From the NCBI RefSeq assembly GCF_000961885.1, contig NZ_JZKH01000175.1, positions 1 through 5,585 of the forward strand: a stretch of 5,585 bases of DNA. The letters run 5' to 3'. This document shows, one piece after another, positions 1 to 5,585 of the stretch (its first letter is position 1; every line of letters begins with the position of its first letter). The position numbers and the translations under genes were made by a program. The DNA is from Streptomyces rubellomurinus (GTDB lineage Bacteria; Actinomycetota; Actinomycetes; Streptomycetales; Streptomycetaceae). A model generated the notes under the pieces. That model was not told the DNA's origin. It was given only the letters and a program-made list of their open reading frames with translations, and ran no database searches.

Positions 1-3000
1 CGATGTGGGGTTCTCGGCGGCGACGACGCGGGCGCAGTTGGAGCACCGGGGTGTGGTGGCGGCCGCTGATCGTGAGCAGTTGCTGGCGGGTCTGGCGGCT
101 CTGTCGCTGGGCGAGCCCTCGCCGCTGGTGGTGGAGGGGCGTTCGGCCGGTGGCACGGTGAAGCCGGTGTTCGTGTTCCCGGGCCAGGGCGCGCAGTGGG
201 TCGGCATGGCCGTCGAACTGCTGGACTCGGCGCCGGTGTTCGCGGCGGAGATCGCGGCCTGTGGCGAGGCGCTGGCCGAGTTCGTGGACTGGAACTTGGA
301 GGACGTCCTCCGCGGCAGGGAGGGTGCGCCGTCGTTCGAGCGGGTGGACGTCGTCCAGCCGGCTCTGTTCGCGGTGATGGTCAGCCTCGCCGCCCTGTGG
401 CGCTCGTACGGTGTCGAGCCCGCGGCGGTGGTCGGCCACTCGCAGGGCGAGATCGCGGCGGCGTACGTCGCGGGCGGCCTGTCGCTGCGCGATGCGGCCC
501 GGATCGTCGCGGTACGCAGCCAGTTGGTGCGCGAGAAGCTCGCGGGCCTGGGCGGCATGATGTCCGTGGCCCTGCCCGTCGACCGCGTCGAGGAACTGCT
601 CGCGCCGTACGCGGGCCGCCTCTCCGTCGCCGCCGTCAACGGCCCCGCCGCCGTCGTCGTGGCGGGTGAAGTCGCCGCGCTGGACGAGGTGTTCGAGGCC
701 TGCGAGCGCGACGGCATCCGGGCCCGCAAGGTCAAGGTGGACTACGCCTCGCACTCGCAGCAGGTCGAGACGATCGAGGCCGAGCTGCTCGCCGCCCTCG
801 CGCCGGTCGAGCCGACCAGCGGCCGGATCCCGTTCTACTCCACCGTGGTCGGCGAGTTCATCGACACGGCGGGTGTGGACGCCGCCTACTGGTACCGGAA
901 CCTGCGCGGCCAGGTCGGATTCGAGCCTGCCATCCGCGCGCTGATCGACCAGGGCATGGGCTGCTTCGTCGAGGCCTCCCCGCACCCCGTTCTCACCATG
1001 GCGGTCGAGGATGCCGTCGAGGCGGCGGACGCCAACGGCCGGGTCTCGGTGGTGGGTTCGCTGAAGCGGGACGAGGGCGGCCTGCCGCGCTTCCTGCTGT
1101 CCCTGGGCCAGGCCCACGCCGCCGGCGTGAAGGTCGACTGGGAGTCCGCGTTCGCCGCCACCGGCGCCAAGGTCGTCGACCTGCCGACCTACGCCTTCCA
1201 GCGGGAGACCTACTGGCTCACCCCGTCCGCGCAGGGCGGTGACGTCATCGCGGCCGGGCTGGACCGGATGGAGCACCCGGTGCTGGCGGCGGCCGTGCAG
1301 GTCGGCGACCGCGACGAGTGGGTGTTCACCGGCCGGTTCTCCGCCGAGGCGCAGCCGTGGGTGCGCGACCACGTCGTCCTGGGCATGGTGATCGTCCCGG
1401 GCACGGCCTGGGTGGAGCTGGTCGCGGCGGCCGGGCGCCGGGTGGGTGCGCCGGTGGTGGACGAGCTGGTGATGGAGTCGCCGCTGCTGCTGGACGAGGG
1501 CGCCGCCGCGCAGTTGCGCGTCACGGTGGGCGTCGCGGGTGCGGACGGCCGCCGCGAGGTGGCGGTGTTCGCCCGTCCGGAGTCGGCGGCCGACGAGGTG
1601 ACGGAGGCGGTCTGCCACGCCCGTGGCTGGCTGGCGGCCGAGGGCGCCGCTCCGGCGGTGTGGCTGCCGACCGAGTGGCCGCCTGCTGGGGGTACCGAGA
1701 TGACCGGCGCCGCGCTGTACGCGGGCATGGCCGAGCTCGGCTTCGACTACGGCCCGGTGTTCCAGGGCGTGCGGACGGCCTGGCGCGTGGGCTCCGAGGT
1801 CTTCGCCGAGGTGGCCCTGCCGGGCGACACCGGCGGCGAGGGCTTCGCTCTCCACCCGGCGCTGTTCGACGCGACGCTGCACGGCGCGTTCGCGGAGAAG
1901 GGCGCGGACGGCGGCGCGACCCTGCTGCCGTTCTCGTGGTCGAAGGTGACGGGCGGACGTCAGGGCCTGTCCCGGGTCCGGGTCCGGATCTCGCCCGCCG
2001 GTGAGTCCGCCCTGCGGGTGGACGTGGTGTCCGAGCAGGGCGAGCCGGTGCTGAGCCTGGAGCGGCTGGACATGCGCCCGGTCGACCTCTCCCAGCTGGA
2101 GCGGCTGCGGCGCGGTGGCGCCCAGTCGGTGTACCAGCTGGACTGGTCCCCGGTGGCGCTCGGCGCGGCGCAGCCCGTCCGCCCGGCGGTGCTGGGCGGT
2201 GCCGGTGTCGAGGGCGAGGCGTTCGCCGACCTGGCAGCGCTGGAGAAGGCGCTCGCCGAGGGTGCCCCGAAGCCGCGGCTGGTCGTCGCGTCCGTGGCCA
2301 CCCCGGAGGGCGGCAACCGGGCCGAGGCGGCCCGCGAGGCCGTGGCCGGGGCGCTGGCCCTGGTGCAGCGGTGGCTGGCCGCCGACTGGACGGCCGAGGT
2401 CCGGCTGGCCCTGGTCACCCGCAACGCGGTGGCCGTGGACGGCGGGGCGGCGGACGTCGCCCAGGCCGCGCTGTGGGGCCTGCTGCGCAGCGCGCAGTCC
2501 GAGAACCCGGACCGGTTCCTGCTGCTGGACCTGGACGGCTCCGAGCCGGACTGGGGCGCACTGCTGGACGCCGACGAGCCGCAGCTGGCGCTGCGCGCCG
2601 GCAAGCCGCTGGCGCCGCGCCTGGTGAAGGCCTCGGCCGGCGAGCCGCAGACGGTGGAGTTCGACGCCGAGGGCACGGTGGTGATCACCGGTGGTACGGG
2701 TGGCCTGGGCGCGGTCTTCGCCCGCCACCTCGCCGCCGCCCGCGGCGTGCGCCACCTGCTGCTGCTGAGCCGCAGCGGCCCGCGGGCCGCCGGCGCGGCC
2801 GAACTGGTCGCCGAGCTCGCGGAGTTGGGCGCGACCGCGCAGGTCGTCGCCTGCGACGTCGCCGACCGCGAGCAACTGGCCGCCGCGCTCGGCGCGTTGG
2901 AGTACCCGGTGACCGCCGTCGTGCACGCCGCCGGTGTGCTCGACGACGGCGTGATCGCCTCGCTGTCGCCCGCACAGGTCGAGCGGGTGATGCGCCCGAA

Positions 3001-4000
3001 GCTCGACGCCGCCTGGCACCTGCACGAGCTGACCGCCGCATCCGAGCTCAGGGCGTTCGTGCTGTTCTCCTCGGTGTCCGCGCTCATCGGCAGCCCGGGC
3101 CAGGCGAACTACGCGGCGGCGAACGCGGCGCTGGACGCGCTGGCCGCGTCCCGCCGGGCCGCCGGCCTGCCGGCGGTCTCGCTGGCCTGGGGCCTGTGGT
3201 CCGAAACCGCCGGTATGGCGGCCCAGTTGGGCGAGGCCGAGTTCGCCCGACTGGAGCGGATGGGCGTCAGCGCGCTGACCCCGGAGACCGGCCCGGCCCT
3301 GTTCGACCGGTCGCTGGACGTGGACGCGGCCGTGGTGGCCCCGGTGCTGCTGGACACCACCGTGCTGCGCGCCCAGGCCCGGGCCGGGATGCTGCCGCCG
3401 CTGCTGCGCGGCCTGGTCCGGCTGCCCGCCAGGGCGGCCGACACCGGGGCGAGCATGCTGGTGCAGCGGCTGGCGGCGGTGCCGGAGGCAGAGCGCGCGG
3501 GGATCGTGCTGGAGGCCGTCCAGGCGCAGGTCGCGGCCGTCCTCGGGCACGCCTCGGCGGCCGCGATCGAGCCGGACCGGGCCTTCAAGGACCTCGGCTT
3601 CGACTCGCTCGGAGCCGTCGAACTGCGCAACCGCCTCGCCCAGTCCACGGGCGTGCGGCTGCCGGCCACCCTGGTGTTCGACCACCCGACGCCGGCGGCG
3701 GTGGCGGAGCTGCTGCTGTCGGAGCTGGGCGGCGGCACGCCGGCCGAGCCTCCGATCGACCAGGAGGTCCGCCGGCTGGAGGAGATGCTCGCCGCCAGCT
3801 CGGCGGAGGAGCAGCAGCGGGTGGCCAAGCGCCTGCGCACCCTGCTGTCGGCCATCAGTGCCGGAGCCGCGGCAGCGGCCGGCGGCACGGCCGAGGGCGA
3901 GCCGGTGAGCCGGGCGCAGAGCGAGCGGGAGCAGCTCGAAGCGGCGACCACCGCCGAGGACCTGTTCCGAATGATCGATGTTCAGCTGGGGGACGAGTGA
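1..4000 (+). CDS. Modular type I polyketide synthase, 3' part (AT-DH-KR-ACP-docking)
   Basis: This is the C-terminal 1332 residues of a multimodular polyketide synthase. The 5' end lies outside the window; the first complete codon is 2-4 and the stop is TGA at 3998-4000. Numbering residues from that codon, the order is KS-AT linker (1-55), AT (56-350), DH (425-694), KR (710-1118), ACP (1154-1242) and C-terminal docking domain (1252-1332). No enoylreductase lies between DH and KR; that space is filled by the KR structural subdomain. All catalytic residues I could check are present, so this looks like a working reducing module. Family knowledge predicts that it extends the chain with methylmalonyl-CoA, reduces the beta-keto group and dehydrates it. 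There is no thioesterase: the protein ends in a docking domain, so the chain passes to another subunit, most simply the one encoded immediately downstream. The missing upstream part must hold at least this module's KS. The product and pathway cannot be identified from this fragment. Confidence 0.97.
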   Translation, partial: DVGFSAATTRAQLEHRGVVAAADREQLLAGLAALSLGEPSPLVVEGRSAGGTVKPVFVFPGQGAQWVGMAVELLDSAPVFAAEIAACGEALAEFVDWNLEDVLRGREGAPSFERVDVVQPALFAVMVSLAALWRSYGVEPAAVVGHSQGEIAAAYVAGGLSLRDAARIVAVRSQLVREKLAGLGGMMSVALPVDRVEELLAPYAGRLSVAAVNGPAAVVVAGEVAALDEVFEACERDGIRARKVKVDYASHSQQVETIEAELLAALAPVEPTSGRIPFYSTVVGEFIDTAGVDAAYWYRNLRGQVGFEPAIRALIDQGMGCFVEASPHPVLTMAVEDAVEAADANGRVSVVGSLKRDEGGLPRFLLSLGQAHAAGVKVDWESAFAATGAKVVDLPTYAFQRETYWLTPSAQGGDVIAAGLDRMEHPVLAAAVQVGDRDEWVFTGRFSAEAQPWVRDHVVLGMVIVPGTAWVELVAAAGRRVGAPVVDELVMESPLLLDEGAAAQLRVTVGVAGADGRREVAVFARPESAADEVTEAVCHARGWLAAEGAAPAVWLPTEWPPAGGTEMTGAALYAGMAELGFDYGPVFQGVRTAWRVGSEVFAEVALPGDTGGEGFALHPALFDATLHGAFAEKGADGGATLLPFSWSKVTGGRQGLSRVRVRISPAGESALRVDVVSEQGEPVLSLERLDMRPVDLSQLERLRRGGAQSVYQLDWSPVALGAAQPVRPAVLGGAGVEGEAFADLAALEKALAEGAPKPRLVVASVATPEGGNRAEAAREAVAGALALVQRWLAADWTAEVRLALVTRNAVAVDGGAADVAQAALWGLLRSAQSENPDRFLLLDLDGSEPDWGALLDADEPQLALRAGKPLAPRLVKASAGEPQTVEFDAEGTVVITGGTGGLGAVFARHLAAARGVRHLLLLSRSGPRAAGAAELVAELAELGATAQVVACDVADREQLAAALGALEYPVTAVVHAAGVLDDGVIASLSPAQVERVMRPKLDAAWHLHELTAASELRAFVLFSSVSALIGSPGQANYAAANAALDALAASRRAAGLPAVSLAWGLWSETAGMAAQLGEAEFARLERMGVSALTPETGPALFDRSLDVDAAVVAPVLLDTTVLRAQARAGMLPPLLRGLVRLPARAADTGASMLVQRLAAVPEAERAGIVLEAVQAQVAAVLGHASAAAIEPDRAFKDLGFDSLGAVELRNRLAQSTGVRLPATLVFDHPTPAAVAELLLSELGGGTPAEPPIDQEVRRLEEMLAASSAEEQQRVAKRLRTLLSAISAGAAAAAGGTAEGEPVSRAQSEREQLEAATTAEDLFRMIDVQLGDE
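2..166 (+). other. KS-AT linker, C-terminal end
   Basis: The first 55 residues of the fragment match the end of the linker that joins a ketosynthase to the acyltransferase in cis-AT modules. The signs are a [16 protein letters not shown] stretch followed by a variable Gly/Ser/Pro-rich segment leading into the AT. It implies that the module's KS sits just upstream of the window. The same element recurs at 5554 in the next module ([11 protein letters not shown]). The codons here use T in the third position more often than the rest of the window. Confidence 0.85.
167..1051 (+). other. Acyltransferase (AT) domain, predicted methylmalonyl-CoA specific
   Basis: This domain loads the extender unit onto the module's ACP. 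It opens with FPGQGAQW from 176. The nucleophile motif GHSQG is at 434-448, with the catalytic Ser at 440-442 (fragment residue 147). Three specificity motifs agree on methylmalonyl-CoA. RVDVVQP is at 341-361. Gln rather than a branched residue follows the active Ser. YASH is at 743-754, where malonyl-specific domains usually have HAFH, and the YASH His is also the catalytic base. The post-AT linker (LPTYAFQR, from 1181) follows and is intact. Substrate assignment is by established motif rules, not by experiment. Ethylmalonyl or another branched extender is a less likely alternative. Confidence 0.93.
1274..2083 (+). other. Dehydratase (DH) domain, catalytic residues intact
   Basis: This is a double-hotdog dehydratase that removes water from the beta-hydroxyacyl-ACP made by the KR. 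The HxxxGxxxxP motif is at 1370-1399, with catalytic His at 1370-1372 (fragment residue 457). The family's YGPxFQG motif starts at 1748. The [10 protein letters not shown] motif at 1853-1882 carries the catalytic Asp at 1868-1870 (residue 623) in a DxxxH context. The LPFSW segment follows. No truncation is visible, and the length of about 270 residues is normal. With all motifs present the domain is predicted active, unlike the decayed DH remnants found in some modules. Confidence 0.93.
2129..3355 (+). other. Ketoreductase (KR) domain, B-type, predicted active
   Basis: This NADPH-dependent short-chain reductase-type domain reduces the beta-keto group. The structural subdomain begins near VYQLDW (2129), and the catalytic Rossmann fold begins with GGTGGLG at 2690-2710. 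The LDD motif at 2939-2947, together with Ile (3086-3088) where A-type KRs have Trp, marks it as B-type, giving the D-configured (usually 3R) hydroxyl. Catalytic Lys (2999-3001), Ser (3071-3073), Tyr (3110-3112) and Asn (3122-3124) are all present. A Pro at 3095-3097 lies five residues before the Tyr, and Asn directly precedes the Tyr; such residues have been used to subdivide B-type KRs, but I do not assign a subtype. Because the DH is intact, the alcohol should be only an intermediate. Confidence 0.92.
3461..3727 (+). other. Acyl carrier protein (ACP) domain
   Basis: This is a carrier domain for the growing chain. The 4'-phosphopantetheine attachment motif [14 protein letters not shown] surrounds the Ser at 3605-3607 (fragment residue 1202). 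The common form has Thr or a larger residue after SerLeu; here it is Gly, which does not affect the attachment site. The typical helix III segment containing VFDHPTP follows. It is the only ACP in the visible part of this protein and sits at the end of the module, before the docking domain. Confidence 0.95.
3755..3997 (+). other. C-terminal docking domain (class 1-like)
   Basis: The last 81 residues after the ACP have the layout of an actinobacterial class 1 C-terminal docking domain. There are two amphipathic helices rich in Glu, Arg and Leu ([12 protein letters not shown] from 3755, then a [13 protein letters not shown] segment). An Ala/Gly-rich flexible linker follows, and a final short helix ends in [14 protein letters not shown]. 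In characterised synthases the first helices dimerise, and the last helix docks onto the N-terminal coiled coil of the next subunit. The adjoining gene opens with a matching coiled coil, so the two are probably cognate. The pairing is inferred from family knowledge and gene order. Confidence 0.85.
3988..3993 (+). promoter_or_regulatory. Candidate ribosome binding site for the GTG start at 3997
   Basis: A GGGGGA run inside the end of the first gene lies 3 bases before the GTG at 3997. The purine core fits a partial Shine-Dalgarno match, but the spacing is short. It would support translational coupling at the 4-base GTGA overlap. Confidence 0.35.
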
Positions 4001-5585
4001 CGGGGGACACGGAGATGACGGAGAACGTCGACCAGCAGGAGAAGCTGGTCCGCTACCTCAAGAAGGTCGCGCTCGAACTCAACGAGACCAGGGCGCAGTT
4101 GGAGGAGGCCGAGTCCCGGGCGACCGAGCCGCTGGCGATCATCGGCATGAGCTGCCGCTACCCCGGCGGGGTGTCCTCGCCGGACGAGCTGTGGGAGCTG
4201 GTCGCCGAGGGGCGCGACGCCATCGCGCCGCTGCCCGACGACCGCGGCTGGGACCTGGAGCGGCTGTACAGCCCGGACCCCGAGCAGCCCGGCACGGTCT
4301 ACGCCCGGGGCGGCGGATTCGTCGACCGCATCGGCGAGTTCGACGCCGAGTTCTTCGGCATCAGCCCGCGCGAGGCGACCGCGATGGACCCCCAGCAGCG
4401 CCTGCTGCTGGAAGCCTCCTGGGAGGCCTTCGAGGACGCGCGGATCGACGTCGGCGCGCTGCGCGGCAGCGACACCGGCGTCTACTGCGGCCTGAGCGTC
4501 ACCGACTACGGCATGGGGCAGGAGCGCGCCCTGCCGGAGATCGAGGGCTTCCAGCTCACCGGCGGCGCGGCGAGCGTGTCCTCGGGCCGGATCTCCTACC
4601 TGCTCGGGCTGGAGGGCCCGGCGGTGTCCGTCGACACCGCCTGCTCGTCCTCCTCGGTGGCCATGCACATGGCCGTGCAGGCGCTGCGCAACGGCGAGTG
4701 CTCGCTCGCCCTGGCGGGCGGGGTGACGCTGATGCCCAGCCCGTTCATGCTGCGCGAGTTCAGCCGCCAGCGCGGCCTGGCCGAGGACGGGCGCTGCAAG
4801 GCGTACGCGTCGGCGGCGGACGGCACCGGCTTCTCGGACGGCCTCGGGCTGCTCGTGCTGGAGCGGCTGTCCGACGCGCGCCGCAACGGGCGCCGCATCC
4901 ACGGCCTGATCCGGGGCACCGCGATCAACCAGGACGGCGCCAGCAACGGCCTCACCGCGCCGAACGGCCCGTCGCAGGAGCGGGTGATCCGGGCGGCGCT
5001 GGCCAGCGCCGGCCTGTCGCTCGCCGACGTGGACGCGGTCGAGGGCCACGGGACGGGGACCAAGCTGGGTGACCCGATCGAGGCGCAGGCCCTGCTGGCG
5101 ACCTACGGGCGGGAGCGGGCCGGGGACGAGCCGCTGTGGCTGGGCTCGATCAAGTCGAACATCGGTCACACCTCGGCGGGCGCCGGCGTGGCGGGCGTGA
5201 TCAAGATGGTCATGGCGATGCGGCACGGGCTGCTGCCGCAGACCCTGCACGTGGACGAGCCGTCCTCGCACGTGGACTGGGAGTCCGGCCGGGTCGAGCT
5301 GCTGACCGAGGCCCGGAAGTGGCCGGCGGGCGAGCGGCCGCGCCGGGCGGGCGTGTCCTCCTTCGGCGTGAGCGGCACCAACACCCACATCATCGTCGAG
5401 GAGCCGCCGGCGTCCGAGCCGGTGGCGGTCGAGCCGGCCGGGCCGGCGGCGCCGCTGCCGGTCGTGGTGTCCGCCCGGACGGACGTGGCGCTGCGGGCGC
5501 AGGCCGAGCGGCTGCGGTCGCACCTGCTGGCGAAGCCCGAACTCTCGGTCGCGGACGTGGCGTTCTCGGCGACGACCAGCCGGGC
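3997..5585 (+). CDS. Modular type I polyketide synthase, 5' part (docking-KS-linker)
   Basis: This is the first 529 codons of a second polyketide synthase; the frame stays open to the right edge, so its AT and later domains lie outside. From the GTG at 3997 the order is N-terminal docking coiled coil (residues 8-43), complete ketosynthase (45-469) and the beginning of the KS-AT linker (470-529). Cys216, His351 and His391 form the condensation triad. The absence of a loading domain, together with an N-terminal docking element, shows it is an extension subunit that receives a chain from another protein. The GTG overlaps the previous TGA by 4 bases (GTGA), a common arrangement for co-translated PKS genes. 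The alternative start, ATG at 4015, leaves a 14-base gap and has a better-spaced purine run (4002-4007), so the true start is uncertain by six codons. Either start keeps the whole docking helix. Both genes are surely in one operon. Codon use is strongly G/C-ending throughout. Confidence 0.95.
   Translation, partial: MTGDTEMTENVDQQEKLVRYLKKVALELNETRAQLEEAESRATEPLAIIGMSCRYPGGVSSPDELWELVAEGRDAIAPLPDDRGWDLERLYSPDPEQPGTVYARGGGFVDRIGEFDAEFFGISPREATAMDPQQRLLLEASWEAFEDARIDVGALRGSDTGVYCGLSVTDYGMGQERALPEIEGFQLTGGAASVSSGRISYLLGLEGPAVSVDTACSSSSVAMHMAVQALRNGECSLALAGGVTLMPSPFMLREFSRQRGLAEDGRCKAYASAADGTGFSDGLGLLVLERLSDARRNGRRIHGLIRGTAINQDGASNGLTAPNGPSQERVIRAALASAGLSLADVDAVEGHGTGTKLGDPIEAQALLATYGRERAGDEPLWLGSIKSNIGHTSAGAGVAGVIKMVMAMRHGLLPQTLHVDEPSSHVDWESGRVELLTEARKWPAGERPRRAGVSSFGVSGTNTHIIVEEPPASEPVAVEPAGPAAPLPVVVSARTDVALRAQAERLRSHLLAKPELSVADVAFSATTSR
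4002..4007 (+). promoter_or_regulatory. Candidate ribosome binding site for the alternative ATG start at 4015
   Basis: GGGGGA lies 7 bases before the ATG at 4015, which is good spacing for a Shine-Dalgarno element. A second purine stretch, GGAG at 4011-4014, abuts the ATG and is too close to serve. This makes 4015 a serious alternative start for the second synthase. Confidence 0.4.
4018..4125 (+). other. N-terminal docking domain (coiled coil)
   Basis: A short highly charged helix precedes the KS. It runs from [12 protein letters not shown] (from 4033) through [14 protein letters not shown], with Leu/Val spaced in a heptad-like pattern. This matches the EKLxxYLKxV...L..TR..L pattern of class 1 N-terminal docking domains in actinobacterial synthases, which form a parallel dimeric coiled coil. 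It should bind the terminal helix of the upstream protein (3755-3997). Partner assignment is an inference from adjacency. Confidence 0.88.
4129..5403 (+). other. Ketosynthase (KS) domain, extension type
   Basis: This is a complete beta-ketoacyl synthase domain of about 425 residues that takes the chain from the upstream ACP and condenses it with the extender on its own module. It starts at [14 protein letters not shown] (4129) and ends near [14 protein letters not shown]. The nucleophile is Cys in DTACSS (Cys codon 4642-4644). The His residues are in EGHGTGT (5047-5049) and NIGH (5167-5169), with the conserved Lys of IKSNIGH at 5152-5154. Having Cys rather than Gln or Ser at the active site, it is a condensing KS, not a decarboxylating loading KSQ. 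Several residues near the active site differ from the usual consensus: [22 protein letters not shown] and GHTSAGAG. The fold-defining motifs ([29 protein letters not shown]) are normal. Confidence 0.96.
5404..5585 (+). other. KS-AT linker, N-terminal part
   Basis: After the KS comes a Pro/Ala/Glu-rich segment, then [10 protein letters not shown] and an [13 protein letters not shown] helix leading to [11 protein letters not shown] at the window edge. This is the normal start of the KS-AT adaptor. It implies that an AT domain follows shortly after the edge; its substrate cannot be read here. Confidence 0.85.

Noticed and set aside
196..2627. Alternative-frame + strand open frames inside AT, DH and KR
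   Set aside because: They overlap conserved catalytic domains in another frame and have the Arg/Gly/Pro-rich composition of frame-shadow translations.
2084..2689. Possible enoylreductase or other extra domain between DH and KR
   Set aside because: The stretch is the length of a KR structural subdomain, starts with the usual VYQLDW segment, and has no ER nucleotide-binding motif.
1960..3951. - strand open frames (375 and 280 codons) under DH, KR, ACP and docking regions
   Set aside because: They are Ser/Ala/Thr/Arg-rich shadows created by G/C-biased third positions, with no plausible start context or domain.
3961..4030. Intergenic promoter or terminator between the two synthase genes
   Set aside because: The genes overlap or are at most 14 bases apart; I saw no hairpin with a T-run and no -10/-35-like element.
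3978..5072. 364-codon + strand frame over the docking-KS region
   Set aside because: It is out of frame with the KS by one base, extremely Arg/Gly/Ala-rich, and shows no family motifs.
3982..5523. Long open frame of 513 codons on the - strand across the second gene
   Set aside because: It is a high-GC shadow of the KS-coding frame: low-complexity Arg/Gly/Ala/Val-rich composition and no recognisable domain. The + strand frame has perfect KS motifs.
1..5585. Undescribed biological system, mobile element, CRISPR array or RNA gene
   Set aside because: Both strands are fully accounted for by two canonical PKS genes; I saw no inverted-repeat ends, direct-repeat array, tRNA-like or rRNA-like sequence.

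Overview
The window is a stretch of a modular (assembly-line) type I polyketide synthase from a high-GC actinomycete, most likely Streptomyces, Kitasatospora or a close relative. The evidence is extreme GC richness (by hand count only 6 of 529 codons in the second gene end in A or T), canonical cis-AT PKS domain motifs, and actinobacterial class 1-type docking domains at the gene junction. I cannot name the metabolite or the species. All coding is on the + strand, and there is no non-coding stretch longer than about 14 bases.

Layout: the 3' part of a first PKS gene (1-4000) carries the end of a KS-AT linker, then AT (about 167-1051), DH (about 1274-2083), KR (about 2129-3355, no ER), ACP (about 3461-3727) and a C-terminal docking domain (about 3755-3997). 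Its KS lies before the window. A second PKS gene starts at the stop codon of the first (GTG at 3997 overlapping the TGA, or ATG at 4015). It runs off the right edge with an N-terminal docking coiled coil (about 4018-4125), a complete KS (4129-5403) and the start of the KS-AT linker.

How they work together: in the first module the AT has methylmalonyl-CoA signatures, the DH keeps its His and Asp, and the KR keeps Lys/Ser/Tyr/Asn with a B-type LDD motif. The module should therefore add a propionate extender, reduce the beta-keto group and dehydrate it, leaving an alpha-methyl-alpha,beta-unsaturated (probably E) acyl chain on the ACP. The docking helices at the gene junction would pass this chain to the KS of the second protein, whose Cys-His-His triad is intact.

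This is well-understood biology. I found no insertion sequence, RNA gene, CRISPR array or terminator, and no evidence of an undescribed system. The points most worth a second look are the module-specific chemistry, unusual residues in the downstream KS, a codon-usage shift at the left edge, and the ambiguous start of the second gene.
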